The notes under the pieces: generated by a model | The model's database searches: none | Told to the model about the DNA's origin: nothing | What the model saw: the letters and a program-made list of their open reading frames with translations, nothing else | Assembly (NCBI GenBank): GCA_045545735.1 | Contig: JAZQBM010000010.1 | Location: 124,001 to 188,000, forward strand | From: Fimenecus sp045545735 | GTDB lineage: Bacteria > Bacillota > Clostridia > Oscillospirales > Acutalibacteraceae | Reading direction: 5' to 3' | DNA length: 64,000 nucleotides | Program-made: the position numbers and the translations under genes | Part shown: piece after piece, positions 35,654-44,120 of the stretch | How positions within the stretch are numbered: position 1 is the first letter of the stretch | Layout: each line of letters starts with the position of its first letter

Positions 35654-37882
35654 TTATTCATTTTCTTTTCTTATTGTCTTATGATGGTTTATTCTCACAA
35701 TAAGAATAACCACGCCCGTTATGAAAACAAGTGCCACCAATGTAATCGGCACCGCATATTCAACCATTGGATGAATATATGGTGAAACAATATCAGTTTC
35801 AGGCAACTGATAAAGAGATGAGCCGTCGTTCATATCATAAGGAATTCTCACTACACTTATTGAATAACTGCCCATATCATACGCCACAACATTATTTTCT
35901 ACTGTGAGTTCCGTTTGAACAGGTGCAACGTGCAATTGCTCATCAAAATCGTTATATGCAGATTTGAATTTTTCTGTCATATACTGAACTGACGGATTAT
36001 TAACATTTTTAAATCCTTCAAGATTTATGTTAAATTTATATGTTTTATTGGTTGTATTTACAAGTTTAACATAAACAACTTTATTTGCAGTATCAACTGT
36101 TGTAGATTGATAAATCCCCTCGTCTTCCATATCAAAATCAGTTGAAATATAATTTGTTCCCCTATTATTTGAGAAAATCATTTGTGCGTAATAATCTGCC
36201 GTAAGAAGTAAACTTTGTGAATCAAACCATATAAGTGAAGTTTTTTCCTGCTGTGCATTTCTCTTTGCAAGTGTCCATTTATATGACGCCATTTTTACAA
36301 GGTCTGAATTCTTTTCAAGTCCTGTTAAAAACGCGGTGTTTTCAATAGCAGACCATATGTTGTTTCTTGTAATGGTTGTACCAATTCTGTCAGCAGCAGA
36401 AACATAAGAATCAACCGTCACCTGTGCTCCGCTACGCTCATAGTCGTCATATCTGTGAATATTATCGTAAAGGTTAATTTTTTCGCCACCATAATAGTCA
36501 TTTACAAGTACATTTTTATATGTTGCATCTAAATTCTGCCATACAGAGTCGTAATTTTCACCATCAATATACTTGCCTGAACTTGTAATAATTTTTACGT
36601 CAGGATATTTCTCACTGACTGCATCATAAACCAAGTTAAAATTATCCCAGTAGTTTTCGCTCATATTTTCATCATCAAGAGCGATATATTCTATATTGAA
36701 CGGTTGTACGTGACCGTTTTCAATTCGTTTTGCACCCCAGACGGTAGTTTCATCACCCGTTGCATATTCAATAAAATCAAAAACATTCTGCACAAAAGGT
36801 TCGACTTCAGGTGTTTCAGGAATTTCCTCTGTTGTATCTTCTGTATTTTCAGTTGTTTCCTCTGTACTTTCCTTAAGAATACGCTCAACTTCGTTTTCTT
36901 CCGTGTTTTGCTCTACATTCTCAATATTAAATACAGGAACGGGAACTGCACCTAAATCTTCGCAAAGAAGAAGATACTCGTAAAATCCCATTGCATTGGA
37001 ATTTACATAAAAACGTCCGTTTTCATCATAAACTGTGCTGATTTGTTTTCTTGTTTCAAGAGGTCCTATTGAATCTTTCCAACCATAAGTATTACCGTCA
37101 GTATCTTCAAAAGTCTGTTCGCTGAAACGAATAAATGACGGTGAAAGTTCTTTAATTGCATTATAAAGGTCAGGTCTGAGCCTTATATAGCCAAGACTAC
37201 TTTTTGGCATAAGAGAAACTGAGTCCATATTAAATGTTCCATTACCTTCAAATTCAATTAATAATGAACCATCAGCAGTAACTTCTGACTTGATTTCAAG
37301 GCTTACTTTAGTCCAATCTGTGCAATCATCAATATTAAACTCATATTTTTCAGTATTGCCTTCTGCTTTAAGTGAAACGCTAATTGTTCCTACATAATCT
37401 AAATTCTTGAAAAATGCTGAAAATACATAAGTTTCATCTTCAACAAATCCCATATCAGCAGTCTGTGCTTTACGATTACTGAACTGAAAACCCTTGTTAT
37501 TGAAAATTTCAGTATAACCTAAATTTTCGGCAGTTCCACTACCATTGACTGTAATATGAAGATAATTCATATTGTTGTCGTTCATTTTTTCTTCTGTTGC
37601 AACCGCATAACCGATTTTATTAAGTTTCCAACCTGCTGTTGCGTTTACAGAATATTCGAATGAATTATTGTTCACGAGTTCTGAAACAAGCCCACCATTT
37701 AATGCGTAACTTGCATCGTCAAGTGACAAGCCATAAAGAGTATCGCTTAATTCATAAGAAATATTGTCAGCCGAAACAGTAAGCGTAGGGCTGATTTTTT
37801 CGGACACACTGCTACCCGTAAATGAAAAAACAACAGTCATTATTAAAATTATTGTCATTATTGATGATACAACTTTTTTCAT
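35654..37882 (-). CDS. Membrane-anchored GH51-like protein, probably catalytically dead
   Basis: A 742-residue surface protein. Residues 1-25 are a signal peptide; a single helix near 707-729 with a basic tail anchors the C-terminus. Between them the chain follows alpha-L-arabinofuranosidase family 51: LYGLSLDDASYALNGGLVSELV at 49-70, GYIRLRPDLYNAIKELSP, WKDSIGPLETR, and TAFLTGLEKNSDLVKMASY near 516-534. Key residues are altered: the acid/base block IGNE reads LDDE (402-405), the HYY region reads DYY, and the nucleophile block (VGEYA-like) reads VDSYV with Ser492 where Glu belongs. A Thr/Glu-rich insert (about 335-360) interrupts the barrel. A sugar-binding or sensing role is more likely than hydrolysis; this is inference. 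Confidence 0.78.
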   Translation of the reverse strand: MKKVVSSIMTIILIMTVVFSFTGSSVSEKISPTLTVSADNISYELSDTLYGLSLDDASYALNGGLVSELVNNNSFEYSVNATAGWKLNKIGYAVATEEKMNDNNMNYLHITVNGSGTAENLGYTEIFNNKGFQFSNRKAQTADMGFVEDETYVFSAFFKNLDYVGTISVSLKAEGNTEKYEFNIDDCTDWTKVSLEIKSEVTADGSLLIEFEGNGTFNMDSVSLMPKSSLGYIRLRPDLYNAIKELSPSFIRFSEQTFEDTDGNTYGWKDSIGPLETRKQISTVYDENGRFYVNSNAMGFYEYLLLCEDLGAVPVPVFNIENVEQNTEENEVERILKESTEETTENTEDTTEEIPETPEVEPFVQNVFDFIEYATGDETTVWGAKRIENGHVQPFNIEYIALDDENMSENYWDNFNLVYDAVSEKYPDVKIITSSGKYIDGENYDSVWQNLDATYKNVLVNDYYGGEKINLYDNIHRYDDYERSGAQVTVDSYVSAADRIGTTITRNNIWSAIENTAFLTGLEKNSDLVKMASYKWTLAKRNAQQEKTSLIWFDSQSLLLTADYYAQMIFSNNRGTNYISTDFDMEDEGIYQSTTVDTANKVVYVKLVNTTNKTYKFNINLEGFKNVNNPSVQYMTEKFKSAYNDFDEQLHVAPVQTELTVENNVVAYDMGSYSISVVRIPYDMNDGSSLYQLPETDIVSPYIHPMVEYAVPITLVALVFITGVVILIVRINHHKTIRKENE

Positions 37883-37980
37883 TTGGCTGACTCCTTTTTA
37901 GTATTAATTATTTACACTAGTATTTTAACAATAAACCGCCAATCTGTCGAGTATTTTTTACAAAATTTTACCTGCATTTA

Positions 37981-38009
37981 TTGATTTTTTCTCTATTAAA
38001 ATATATAAT
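37981..38009 (+). promoter_or_regulatory. Sigma-A promoter for the GH38/symporter operon
   Basis: TTGATT (37981-37986), 17 bases, TATAAT (38004-38009), 32 bases ahead of the mannosidase start. Confidence 0.8.
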
Positions 38010-38041
38010 TTTCTTAATGACATCATTCAAAGGGGATTGTT

Positions 38042-41000
38042 ATGCAAAAAAAGAAGGTTTATACAATAGCAAACGCTCATCTTGACACCATATGGAGTTG
38101 GGATTTTGAAACAACAGTCAGCAAATACATATACAACACTCTTAACGATAATTTTCAGCGTTTTGAAAAATACCCTGAATACAAATTCAATTTTGAGGGC
38201 TCATATCGTTACGAATTGATGAAAGAATACTACCCGGAAATGTGGGAAAAGATGAAATCGTATATTGCCGAGGGACGCTGGAATGTGTGCGGAAGTGCAT
38301 TTGAAAACGGCGACGTGAATGTGCCGTCTCCCGAAGCACTTTTCAGAAACATTCTTTTGGGTAACGAATACTTTGATAAGAATTTCGGCAAACGCAGTTG
38401 TGATATTTTCTTACCTGACTGCTTTGGCTTTGGTTATGCTTTACCGTCAGTTATGCACCACGCAAATCTTAAAGGATTTACAACTCAAAAACTCACTTGG
38501 GGGTCTGCATATGGTGTGCCTTTTGACATTGGCAAATGGTATGGTGTAGACGGAAATTATGTTTATGCAAATACAAATCCCGGTTCATATGATAAAACTC
38601 TCACAAAAGTAAGAGAAAATGACAATGTAGTCAAAAAACTTAATGAAAATGACCAATATGCACTTGATATGACTGCGATTTTTCATGGTGTCGGTGATAG
38701 AGGCGGTGCACCGAAAGAACCATCAGTCAAAACAGTTTGTGATGAAATCAAATTGAATGATACAAGTGATATAGAGGTATTATCTGCCCCTGCTGACAAA
38801 ATATTCCACGATATTGACGCTTTACCTGATGATGTTAAGCAAAAACTCCCTGTATGGAACAACGAACTTGTTATGACTAATCACGCGGTTGGTGGCTACA
38901 CTTCACGTGCTATTGGCAAGCGTTGGAACAGAAGAAATGAAGAAATTGCAGATATGGCAGAACGTGCCTGCGTTACTGCAAATGCTATTAACGGCTACGA
39001 ATACCCACAAGAAACTTTGACAAAGGCTTGGAAACGAGTTATTGCTCACCAATTCCACGACGATTTACCTGGAACATCAGTTCAGCGTGCATATCGTCGT
39101 AGTTGGAATGACTATGCTATGTCACTTAACCAATTTACAAACGAATATGAGGGTGCAGTTAAATCTGTTGCTTCAAATCTTGACACCTCATTTGCAAAAG
39201 GAACTGCAATTGTTGTAAACAACCCCATGGAATATGAACGCACAGGTGTTGTTAAAGTTCAGATACCTGCAAAACTTTGCGGTAAAAATATTACTGTTTT
39301 TGATGCTGAAGGGAAAGAATACCCGGCACAGATAACTGACGTTCAATTCGGTGTTGCAACTGTTCTTATGCAAGTTACAGTTGCACCTATGGGATACAAA
39401 GTTTTTGATTTAAGAAACAAGAAATGTACAATAAAATCAAAACTTTCTGCTTCAATAAATGCTCTTGAAAATGAAAAATACGTTGTAAAATTCAATGGCA
39501 ACGGCGATATTTCTTCAATTTTTGATAAGGAATTAAAAATTGAACTTCTTAAAAAGCCAATTGTTACCGGAATTTTTGACTATAACGGCAGTAATCACTG
39601 GCCTGCTTGGGAATTGAATTTTGATGAACTCAACCGCGAGCCACAGAATATTGCAAAAATCAAAAACATTAAAGTAATTGAAAATGGTCCTTGCCGAGTT
39701 GCATTAAAAATTGTAAAAACTTATAAAGACAGTACTTTCACGTCAATTGTTGCGTTAAGCCGTGGCGGAAAAGTTGTTGAAGTTTATACAGAAACAGAGT
39801 GGCGTAGTAAACGTCACCTTGCAAAAGAAATCTTCTCACTTACTGCAAAAAATCCTGTTGCTACATACGATTTAGGTCTTGGTGCAATCAAACGTGGTAA
39901 TATGAATGACAAGTTGTTTGAAGTGCCTGCACAAAAATGGGCTGACATTACTGACAGCGGCAAGGAATATGGTATTTCAATTATCAGCGAATGTAAATAC
40001 GGTTGGGACAAATTTGACGACAACACACTTCGCCTGACTTTAATGCATACGCCACTTAAAAATTACCGTGTTGACAGTATGCAGTCAATGATGGAATTAG
40101 GTCTTAACCGTTATTCTTACGGTATTTATTCACATAGCGGTACTGTTTCACACGACACTCAATGCGAAGCACGAAACTTTGTAATGCCTATGGCAACATT
40201 TATATGTTCAAAACACGAAGGTGTGCTCGGTAGTGAGTATTCATTCGGCAATCTTTCAGGCAATGCGATAATCCGTGCAATCAAGAAAGCTGAAAACAGC
40301 GATGAAATCGTTATTCGAGTGGGCGAAAGTGAAAAGAAAGAACAAAAAAATGTTACTCTTTCACTTAACTGTGAAATTATTTCTGCCCATGAAATTTATG
40401 CATCAGAAGAACATATTCAAGATATTTCTCTTACAGACGGCAACCTTGTTTTTGACTTAAAGCCTTATGAAATCAAGTCATTTGCCCTTAAAATCAAGAA
40501 AGCAGCTGTTAAATCCACAACTACAAAGATTGACATTGTGGGCAATATAAACGCATTTTCCACTAACAGTCAGCCTAAAGGTGACTTACCTGTAATCAAC
40601 AAGACAATTCCGCAGGAAATCACACCTGACAGAATAATTTCAAACGGTATTCCTTTTGAACTTTCAAACAAAGCTATGCTTTGTGGCGGACAGACCTTGT
40701 TGTTACCTACGGGCACAAAGAAAGCATATTTACTTATGGCGTCCCTTAACGGTGACAAATTCGCAAAAATCAATGACCGTGCATATAAAGTCAATGATAT
40801 TCGTGAATACTACGCTGGTTGGGATTTGTACGATTTCAAAGAAGTTGCATTCACAAAAGACGGCAAATTAGCTTATGAGTTTACACATTCTCATACTGCA
40901 AATGGTGATGCACAATGTGAGCAGTTATTCTTCTGGAATATTGAGGTTGACACAACTGACGACAAAATCACATTACCTGTTGACCGTGAAATTTTAATTC

Positions 41001-41194
41001 TTGCAGTTACCACTGACGGTGACAACACAGAATGCAAACTTGCTTGTGAACTTTATGATAAAATAAAAGACCGCAAGTTCGATTATAAAGAAAATCTTAA
41101 AGAGAAAATTACATATTTTAACTGCAAAAATTCATATTTACTTAACGACAAGGGCGGAGCAATCCGTCACAGAAACAAGGGAAGGAGAAACTGA
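38042..41194 (+). CDS. GH38 alpha-mannosidase
   Basis: A 1050-residue family 38 alpha-mannosidase. Zinc ligands and nucleophile are visible: His13 and Asp15 in NAHLDTIWSW, and nucleophile Asp126 in FLPDCFGFG. A further zinc histidine is likely in AHQFHDDLPG. The barrel is followed by the helical and beta-sandwich domains of the family. No signal peptide, so it works in the cytosol on imported mannosides. AGGGGA precedes the ATG. The symporter gene begins 2 bases after its stop, so the enzyme and transporter are made together. Linkage preference is not readable. Confidence 0.93.
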   Translation: MQKKKVYTIANAHLDTIWSWDFETTVSKYIYNTLNDNFQRFEKYPEYKFNFEGSYRYELMKEYYPEMWEKMKSYIAEGRWNVCGSAFENGDVNVPSPEALFRNILLGNEYFDKNFGKRSCDIFLPDCFGFGYALPSVMHHANLKGFTTQKLTWGSAYGVPFDIGKWYGVDGNYVYANTNPGSYDKTLTKVRENDNVVKKLNENDQYALDMTAIFHGVGDRGGAPKEPSVKTVCDEIKLNDTSDIEVLSAPADKIFHDIDALPDDVKQKLPVWNNELVMTNHAVGGYTSRAIGKRWNRRNEEIADMAERACVTANAINGYEYPQETLTKAWKRVIAHQFHDDLPGTSVQRAYRRSWNDYAMSLNQFTNEYEGAVKSVASNLDTSFAKGTAIVVNNPMEYERTGVVKVQIPAKLCGKNITVFDAEGKEYPAQITDVQFGVATVLMQVTVAPMGYKVFDLRNKKCTIKSKLSASINALENEKYVVKFNGNGDISSIFDKELKIELLKKPIVTGIFDYNGSNHWPAWELNFDELNREPQNIAKIKNIKVIENGPCRVALKIVKTYKDSTFTSIVALSRGGKVVEVYTETEWRSKRHLAKEIFSLTAKNPVATYDLGLGAIKRGNMNDKLFEVPAQKWADITDSGKEYGISIISECKYGWDKFDDNTLRLTLMHTPLKNYRVDSMQSMMELGLNRYSYGIYSHSGTVSHDTQCEARNFVMPMATFICSKHEGVLGSEYSFGNLSGNAIIRAIKKAENSDEIVIRVGESEKKEQKNVTLSLNCEIISAHEIYASEEHIQDISLTDGNLVFDLKPYEIKSFALKIKKAAVKSTTTKIDIVGNINAFSTNSQPKGDLPVINKTIPQEITPDRIISNGIPFELSNKAMLCGGQTLLLPTGTKKAYLLMASLNGDKFAKINDRAYKVNDIREYYAGWDLYDFKEVAFTKDGKLAYEFTHSHTANGDAQCEQLFFWNIEVDTTDDKITLPVDREILILAVTTDGDNTECKLACELYDKIKDRKFDYKENLKEKITYFNCKNSYLLNDKGGAIRHRNKGRRN

Positions 41195-41196
41195 TT

Positions 41197-42660
41197 ATGG
41201 CTGAAAATAAAGGCGATATCCGTTATGTAGGTGTAAAAGAAACACTTGTTTACGGAATTGCAAACGCAGGTCAATGCTTTGGCTACAACATTATTGCAGG
41301 TAGCTATCTTTCACTTTTCTTCAACAAAGTATTCGGAATTCCATCTGAAATAATTGGAACAATGATGTTGATTTTAGGTCTTTGGGACACATTCAACGAC
41401 CCACTTATGGGTTCAATTATTGACAGAACAAGAACACGTTACGGCAAATTGCGTCCGTATTTGTTACTAGTTCCCGTTCCGTTGGGAATTGCTACAATTA
41501 TGCTTTTTGCAGGACCTGAAATTCTCGGTGACAAGGCAGAACTTACTGCAAAAGTCATTTATATGTTTGTAACCTATTTTATATGGGAACTTTTCTACAC
41601 ATTAGGCGACGTGCCATTCTGGGGAATGAGTGCAGCAATAAGCCCATCCCCTTCTGACCGTACAAGAGTAATTTCATCTGCTCGTTTTATTTCAGGTCTT
41701 ATTGGCGGACTTTCAACAACAATTCTTGTTGTGCTTATGGACTTAAGCAACAACGGTACAATTCCGCTTTCACTCTCACAAGTATTCTTACTTATGGCAA
41801 TAATTTCGGGTACTTTTGGTATGGCATTATTCTCACTTTCGGGCATCTGCACAAAAGAAAGAGTTGTTCAGACCATTAAAGAGCCAAGTATTCTTGACGG
41901 ATTTAAAGCACTTATTAAAAACAAGCCGTTGCTCTTAATTGTTGTGGGCAACGTACTTGCTGCAATCAGCGGTATTGGCGGATTTTTCCAGGCATATTAC
42001 TATTCGGAAGTTGTAAACATGAACTCACTTACAATTGTTATTGCATTACCGGGTACAATTTTAGGTTTTGTTACATATTTACTTATTCCAAAAATCAAAC
42101 AAAAATTTGATAATAGACAGATTATCTTCTTAAACGGGTTTGCAAGACTTATTATGGGCACTATCGTATTCATAGTAGGTATGAAATGCTTTACAAATCT
42201 TTGGGTAGTTGTGCCACTTCTTATGGTACAAAATCTTCTTTTCAGTTTCTTTAACACAATTAATATGGTTATTCCTACTGAAATGATTGGCGATACAATC
42301 GACTATATGGAATGGAAAACAGGCGAGAGAAACGAAGGTGTTTCATTCTCAGTTCTTACATTCGTAGGCAAACTCACAGGTTCAATCAGCGGTACAATCG
42401 GCAACTGGCTTTTACCTGTTATTGGTCTTACGTTTGTTAAAATGGGTGAAGAAACCATTACAGTTAAGGCTTATGAGCAGACCGATTTATTGATTTGGGC
42501 AATGTTCACATTAGCCCCTGCAATTTTAGGACTTCTTCCGCTGATTCCTTACATTTGGTATGATTTGACAGGCGATAAACTTAAAAAAGTCCGTGAAGAT
42601 ATGGCGGAACGTAGAGCAGTTCTTTCTAAAGAAGTTTCAGGAGGTGCCGAAAATGAGTAA
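41197..42660 (+). CDS. GPH family sugar:cation symporter
   Basis: A 487-residue glycoside-pentoside-hexuronide (MelB-like) symporter with about twelve helices. The family motif is visible as NDPLMGSIIDRTRTRYGKLRPY, with the conserved Asp and the DRTRTRYGKLRPY loop; LYTLGDVPFWGMSAA-type residues near helix 4 are usual for the family. Coupled directly behind the GH38 gene, it is the likely importer of a mannoside or short mannose-containing glycan, driven by Na+ or H+. GGAAGGAG precedes the start. Confidence 0.93.
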   Translation: MAENKGDIRYVGVKETLVYGIANAGQCFGYNIIAGSYLSLFFNKVFGIPSEIIGTMMLILGLWDTFNDPLMGSIIDRTRTRYGKLRPYLLLVPVPLGIATIMLFAGPEILGDKAELTAKVIYMFVTYFIWELFYTLGDVPFWGMSAAISPSPSDRTRVISSARFISGLIGGLSTTILVVLMDLSNNGTIPLSLSQVFLLMAIISGTFGMALFSLSGICTKERVVQTIKEPSILDGFKALIKNKPLLLIVVGNVLAAISGIGGFFQAYYYSEVVNMNSLTIVIALPGTILGFVTYLLIPKIKQKFDNRQIIFLNGFARLIMGTIVFIVGMKCFTNLWVVVPLLMVQNLLFSFFNTINMVIPTEMIGDTIDYMEWKTGERNEGVSFSVLTFVGKLTGSISGTIGNWLLPVIGLTFVKMGEETITVKAYEQTDLLIWAMFTLAPAILGLLPLIPYIWYDLTGDKLKKVREDMAERRAVLSKEVSGGAENE

Positions 42661-43255
42661 TTGTCCTAAATGTAATGAAAAACTTTCCCCTTTCTATATG
42701 AAGCAAAACTGCCCTAAGTGTAATACAAACCTTGTGTATTATGACCTTGACAACAGATTGCAAGCAGACCATGAAAAAGCTATGAAAGAGCAAGAAGCAG
42801 TTGATAGAGTTCTTAACAACATTAAAACTTCTGCATTTGGCGGACCATTACAGATAACAAGATTTGTGCTTATGTTCTCACCGCTGTTATGGATGTGTCT
42901 GCCAACATTCAAGGCAAATGATGGTGGTAGTGTTACACTTATAAGCGTAATTATGGGTATTATAAATGGTGGTTTTGATTTTTCTAATCCATCATATCTA
43001 TTCCCGTTTATTACAATGGTTTGCATTATTGTTTTCTCATTAGCAGTGATTATATCTTCACTTTTCTCAGTTGGTGAAAAGGCATTTTTAAGAAATGGGA
43101 TTTTAAGCGTAATCAACGATATTGTTTTCTTGATATGTGTATTTATCTCAATTGCGAACGGTGCTAATCTTAAAATTGGTTTTGTATTTGTTGTAATTGC
43201 ATATAATTGTGTTTTGGTCTTACACAAACTAATTGATAAAAAACTTAACAAATAA
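42653..43255 (+). CDS. Zinc-ribbon membrane protein of unknown function
   Basis: A 200-residue protein. Cys4, Cys7, Cys20 and Cys23 form a four-cysteine zinc ribbon (NCPKC and NCPKC). A short acidic/basic linker follows, then four hydrophobic helices at about 65-80, 98-115, 120-140 and 150-185. The start at 42653 has AGGAGGTG upstream and overlaps the symporter stop by 8 bases (ATGAGTAA), so translation is coupled to the transporter. It may regulate or stabilise the transporter, but I know of no studied homologue. Confidence 0.75.
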   Translation: MSNCPKCNEKLSPFYMKQNCPKCNTNLVYYDLDNRLQADHEKAMKEQEAVDRVLNNIKTSAFGGPLQITRFVLMFSPLLWMCLPTFKANDGGSVTLISVIMGIINGGFDFSNPSYLFPFITMVCIIVFSLAVIISSLFSVGEKAFLRNGILSVINDIVFLICVFISIANGANLKIGFVFVVIAYNCVLVLHKLIDKKLNK

Positions 43256-43262
43256 TAAGAAG

Positions 43263-43288
43263 AAGGGGCAGAAATTGTCCCTTTTTTA
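43263..43288 (+). terminator. Rho-independent terminator
   Basis: An 8-base stem AAGGGGCA / TGTCCCTT with one G-U pair, loop GAAAT, and a T run, 7 bases after the zinc-ribbon gene. Confidence 0.8.
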
Positions 43289-43349
43289 TTGCATTTTTTG
43301 AAATATATGGTAAAATAAAATTTCAAAAATATGTATCGAGGTGTGAAAA

Positions 43350-44069
43350 ATGATTATTCATATTTTTAACAACGCTGAAGAAATCGGTAAAGCAGTTGCT
43401 AATTTGATTATTGAGCAGGTTAATGAAAAACCAGATTCAGTTTTGGGTTTTGCTACAGGTGCTTCTCCTGTACCTACATACAAAAGTCTTATTAAATCAT
43501 ATAACAAAGGTAAAGTAAGCTTTAAAGATATTACTACTTTCAACCTTGACGAATACTGCAACTTACCAAAAGACGATAAAAATAGTTATTATACATTTAT
43601 GCACGAAAATCTTTTCAATCATATTGATGTTAAAGAAGAAAATGTTAATTTCTTAAATGGTAATGCAGAAGATACTGATGCAGAATGTATGCGTTATGAT
43701 GATTTGCTTACTGAAAATAAAATTGATATTCAGCTTTTAGGTGTTGGCAGAAACGGTCATATCGGATTTAACGAGCCATCAAACAAATTCACAAAAGGTT
43801 CATTCAAAGTTCGTCTTTCACAAAGCACTATTGATGCTAACTCTGTTTATTTTGATGAAGACACAATGCCACATTATGCACTTACAATGGGTACTGTTTC
43901 AATTATGAAATCAAAACAGATTATTCTTATTGCAACAGGTCGCTCAAAATCTGACGCGATTGACGGTCTTGTAAATGGCGACATTACGCCATCTTGCCCT
44001 GCATCAGTTTTACAACTTCATCCTAATGTGCATATTTTCCTTGATAAAGCAGCAGCCGCAAGACTTTAA
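43350..44069 (+). CDS. nagB: Glucosamine-6-phosphate deaminase
   Basis: A 239-residue NagB converting glucosamine-6-phosphate to fructose-6-phosphate and ammonia. Landmarks: FATGASPVPTYKSL, the FNLDEYCNL block with the catalytic Asp, GVGRNGHIGFNEP with the catalytic His, and a C-terminal SVLQLHPNVHIFLDKAAA. The length is that of the short Gram-positive form without the allosteric tail of E. coli NagB. GAGGTGTG precedes the ATG. It has its own terminator. It sits between two GH38 genes, which fits use of N-glycan-type sugars; no nagA is in the window. Confidence 0.96.
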   Translation: MIIHIFNNAEEIGKAVANLIIEQVNEKPDSVLGFATGASPVPTYKSLIKSYNKGKVSFKDITTFNLDEYCNLPKDDKNSYYTFMHENLFNHIDVKEENVNFLNGNAEDTDAECMRYDDLLTENKIDIQLLGVGRNGHIGFNEPSNKFTKGSFKVRLSQSTIDANSVYFDEDTMPHYALTMGTVSIMKSKQIILIATGRSKSDAIDGLVNGDITPSCPASVLQLHPNVHIFLDKAAAARL

Positions 44070-44086
44070 TTAAACGCAAAAATTAT

Positions 44087-44118
44087 GACCGAACAGTAAA
44101 TTTACTGTTCGGTCTTTT
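44087..44118. terminator. Terminator between converging nagB and GH38 genes
   Basis: A perfect 28-base palindrome GACCGAACAGTAAA / TTTACTGTTCGGTC followed by TTTTCTTT. On the minus strand it is followed by ATAATTTTTG, so it may work for both genes. It shares its stem with the terminator at 9549-9574. Confidence 0.9.
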
Positions 44119-44120
44119 CT

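Noticed and set aside
42739..43326. 195-codon minus-strand open frame over the zinc-ribbon gene
   Set aside because: No ribosome binding site; the plus-strand gene has AGGAGGTG and a CxxC zinc ribbon. The frame also spans a terminator hairpin.
44087..44114. CGAAC and GTTCG half sites looking like a LexA box, also at 9549-9574
   Set aside because: They are the arms of perfect hairpins followed by T runs directly behind stop codons, so they are terminators; the spacing between half sites is also too long.
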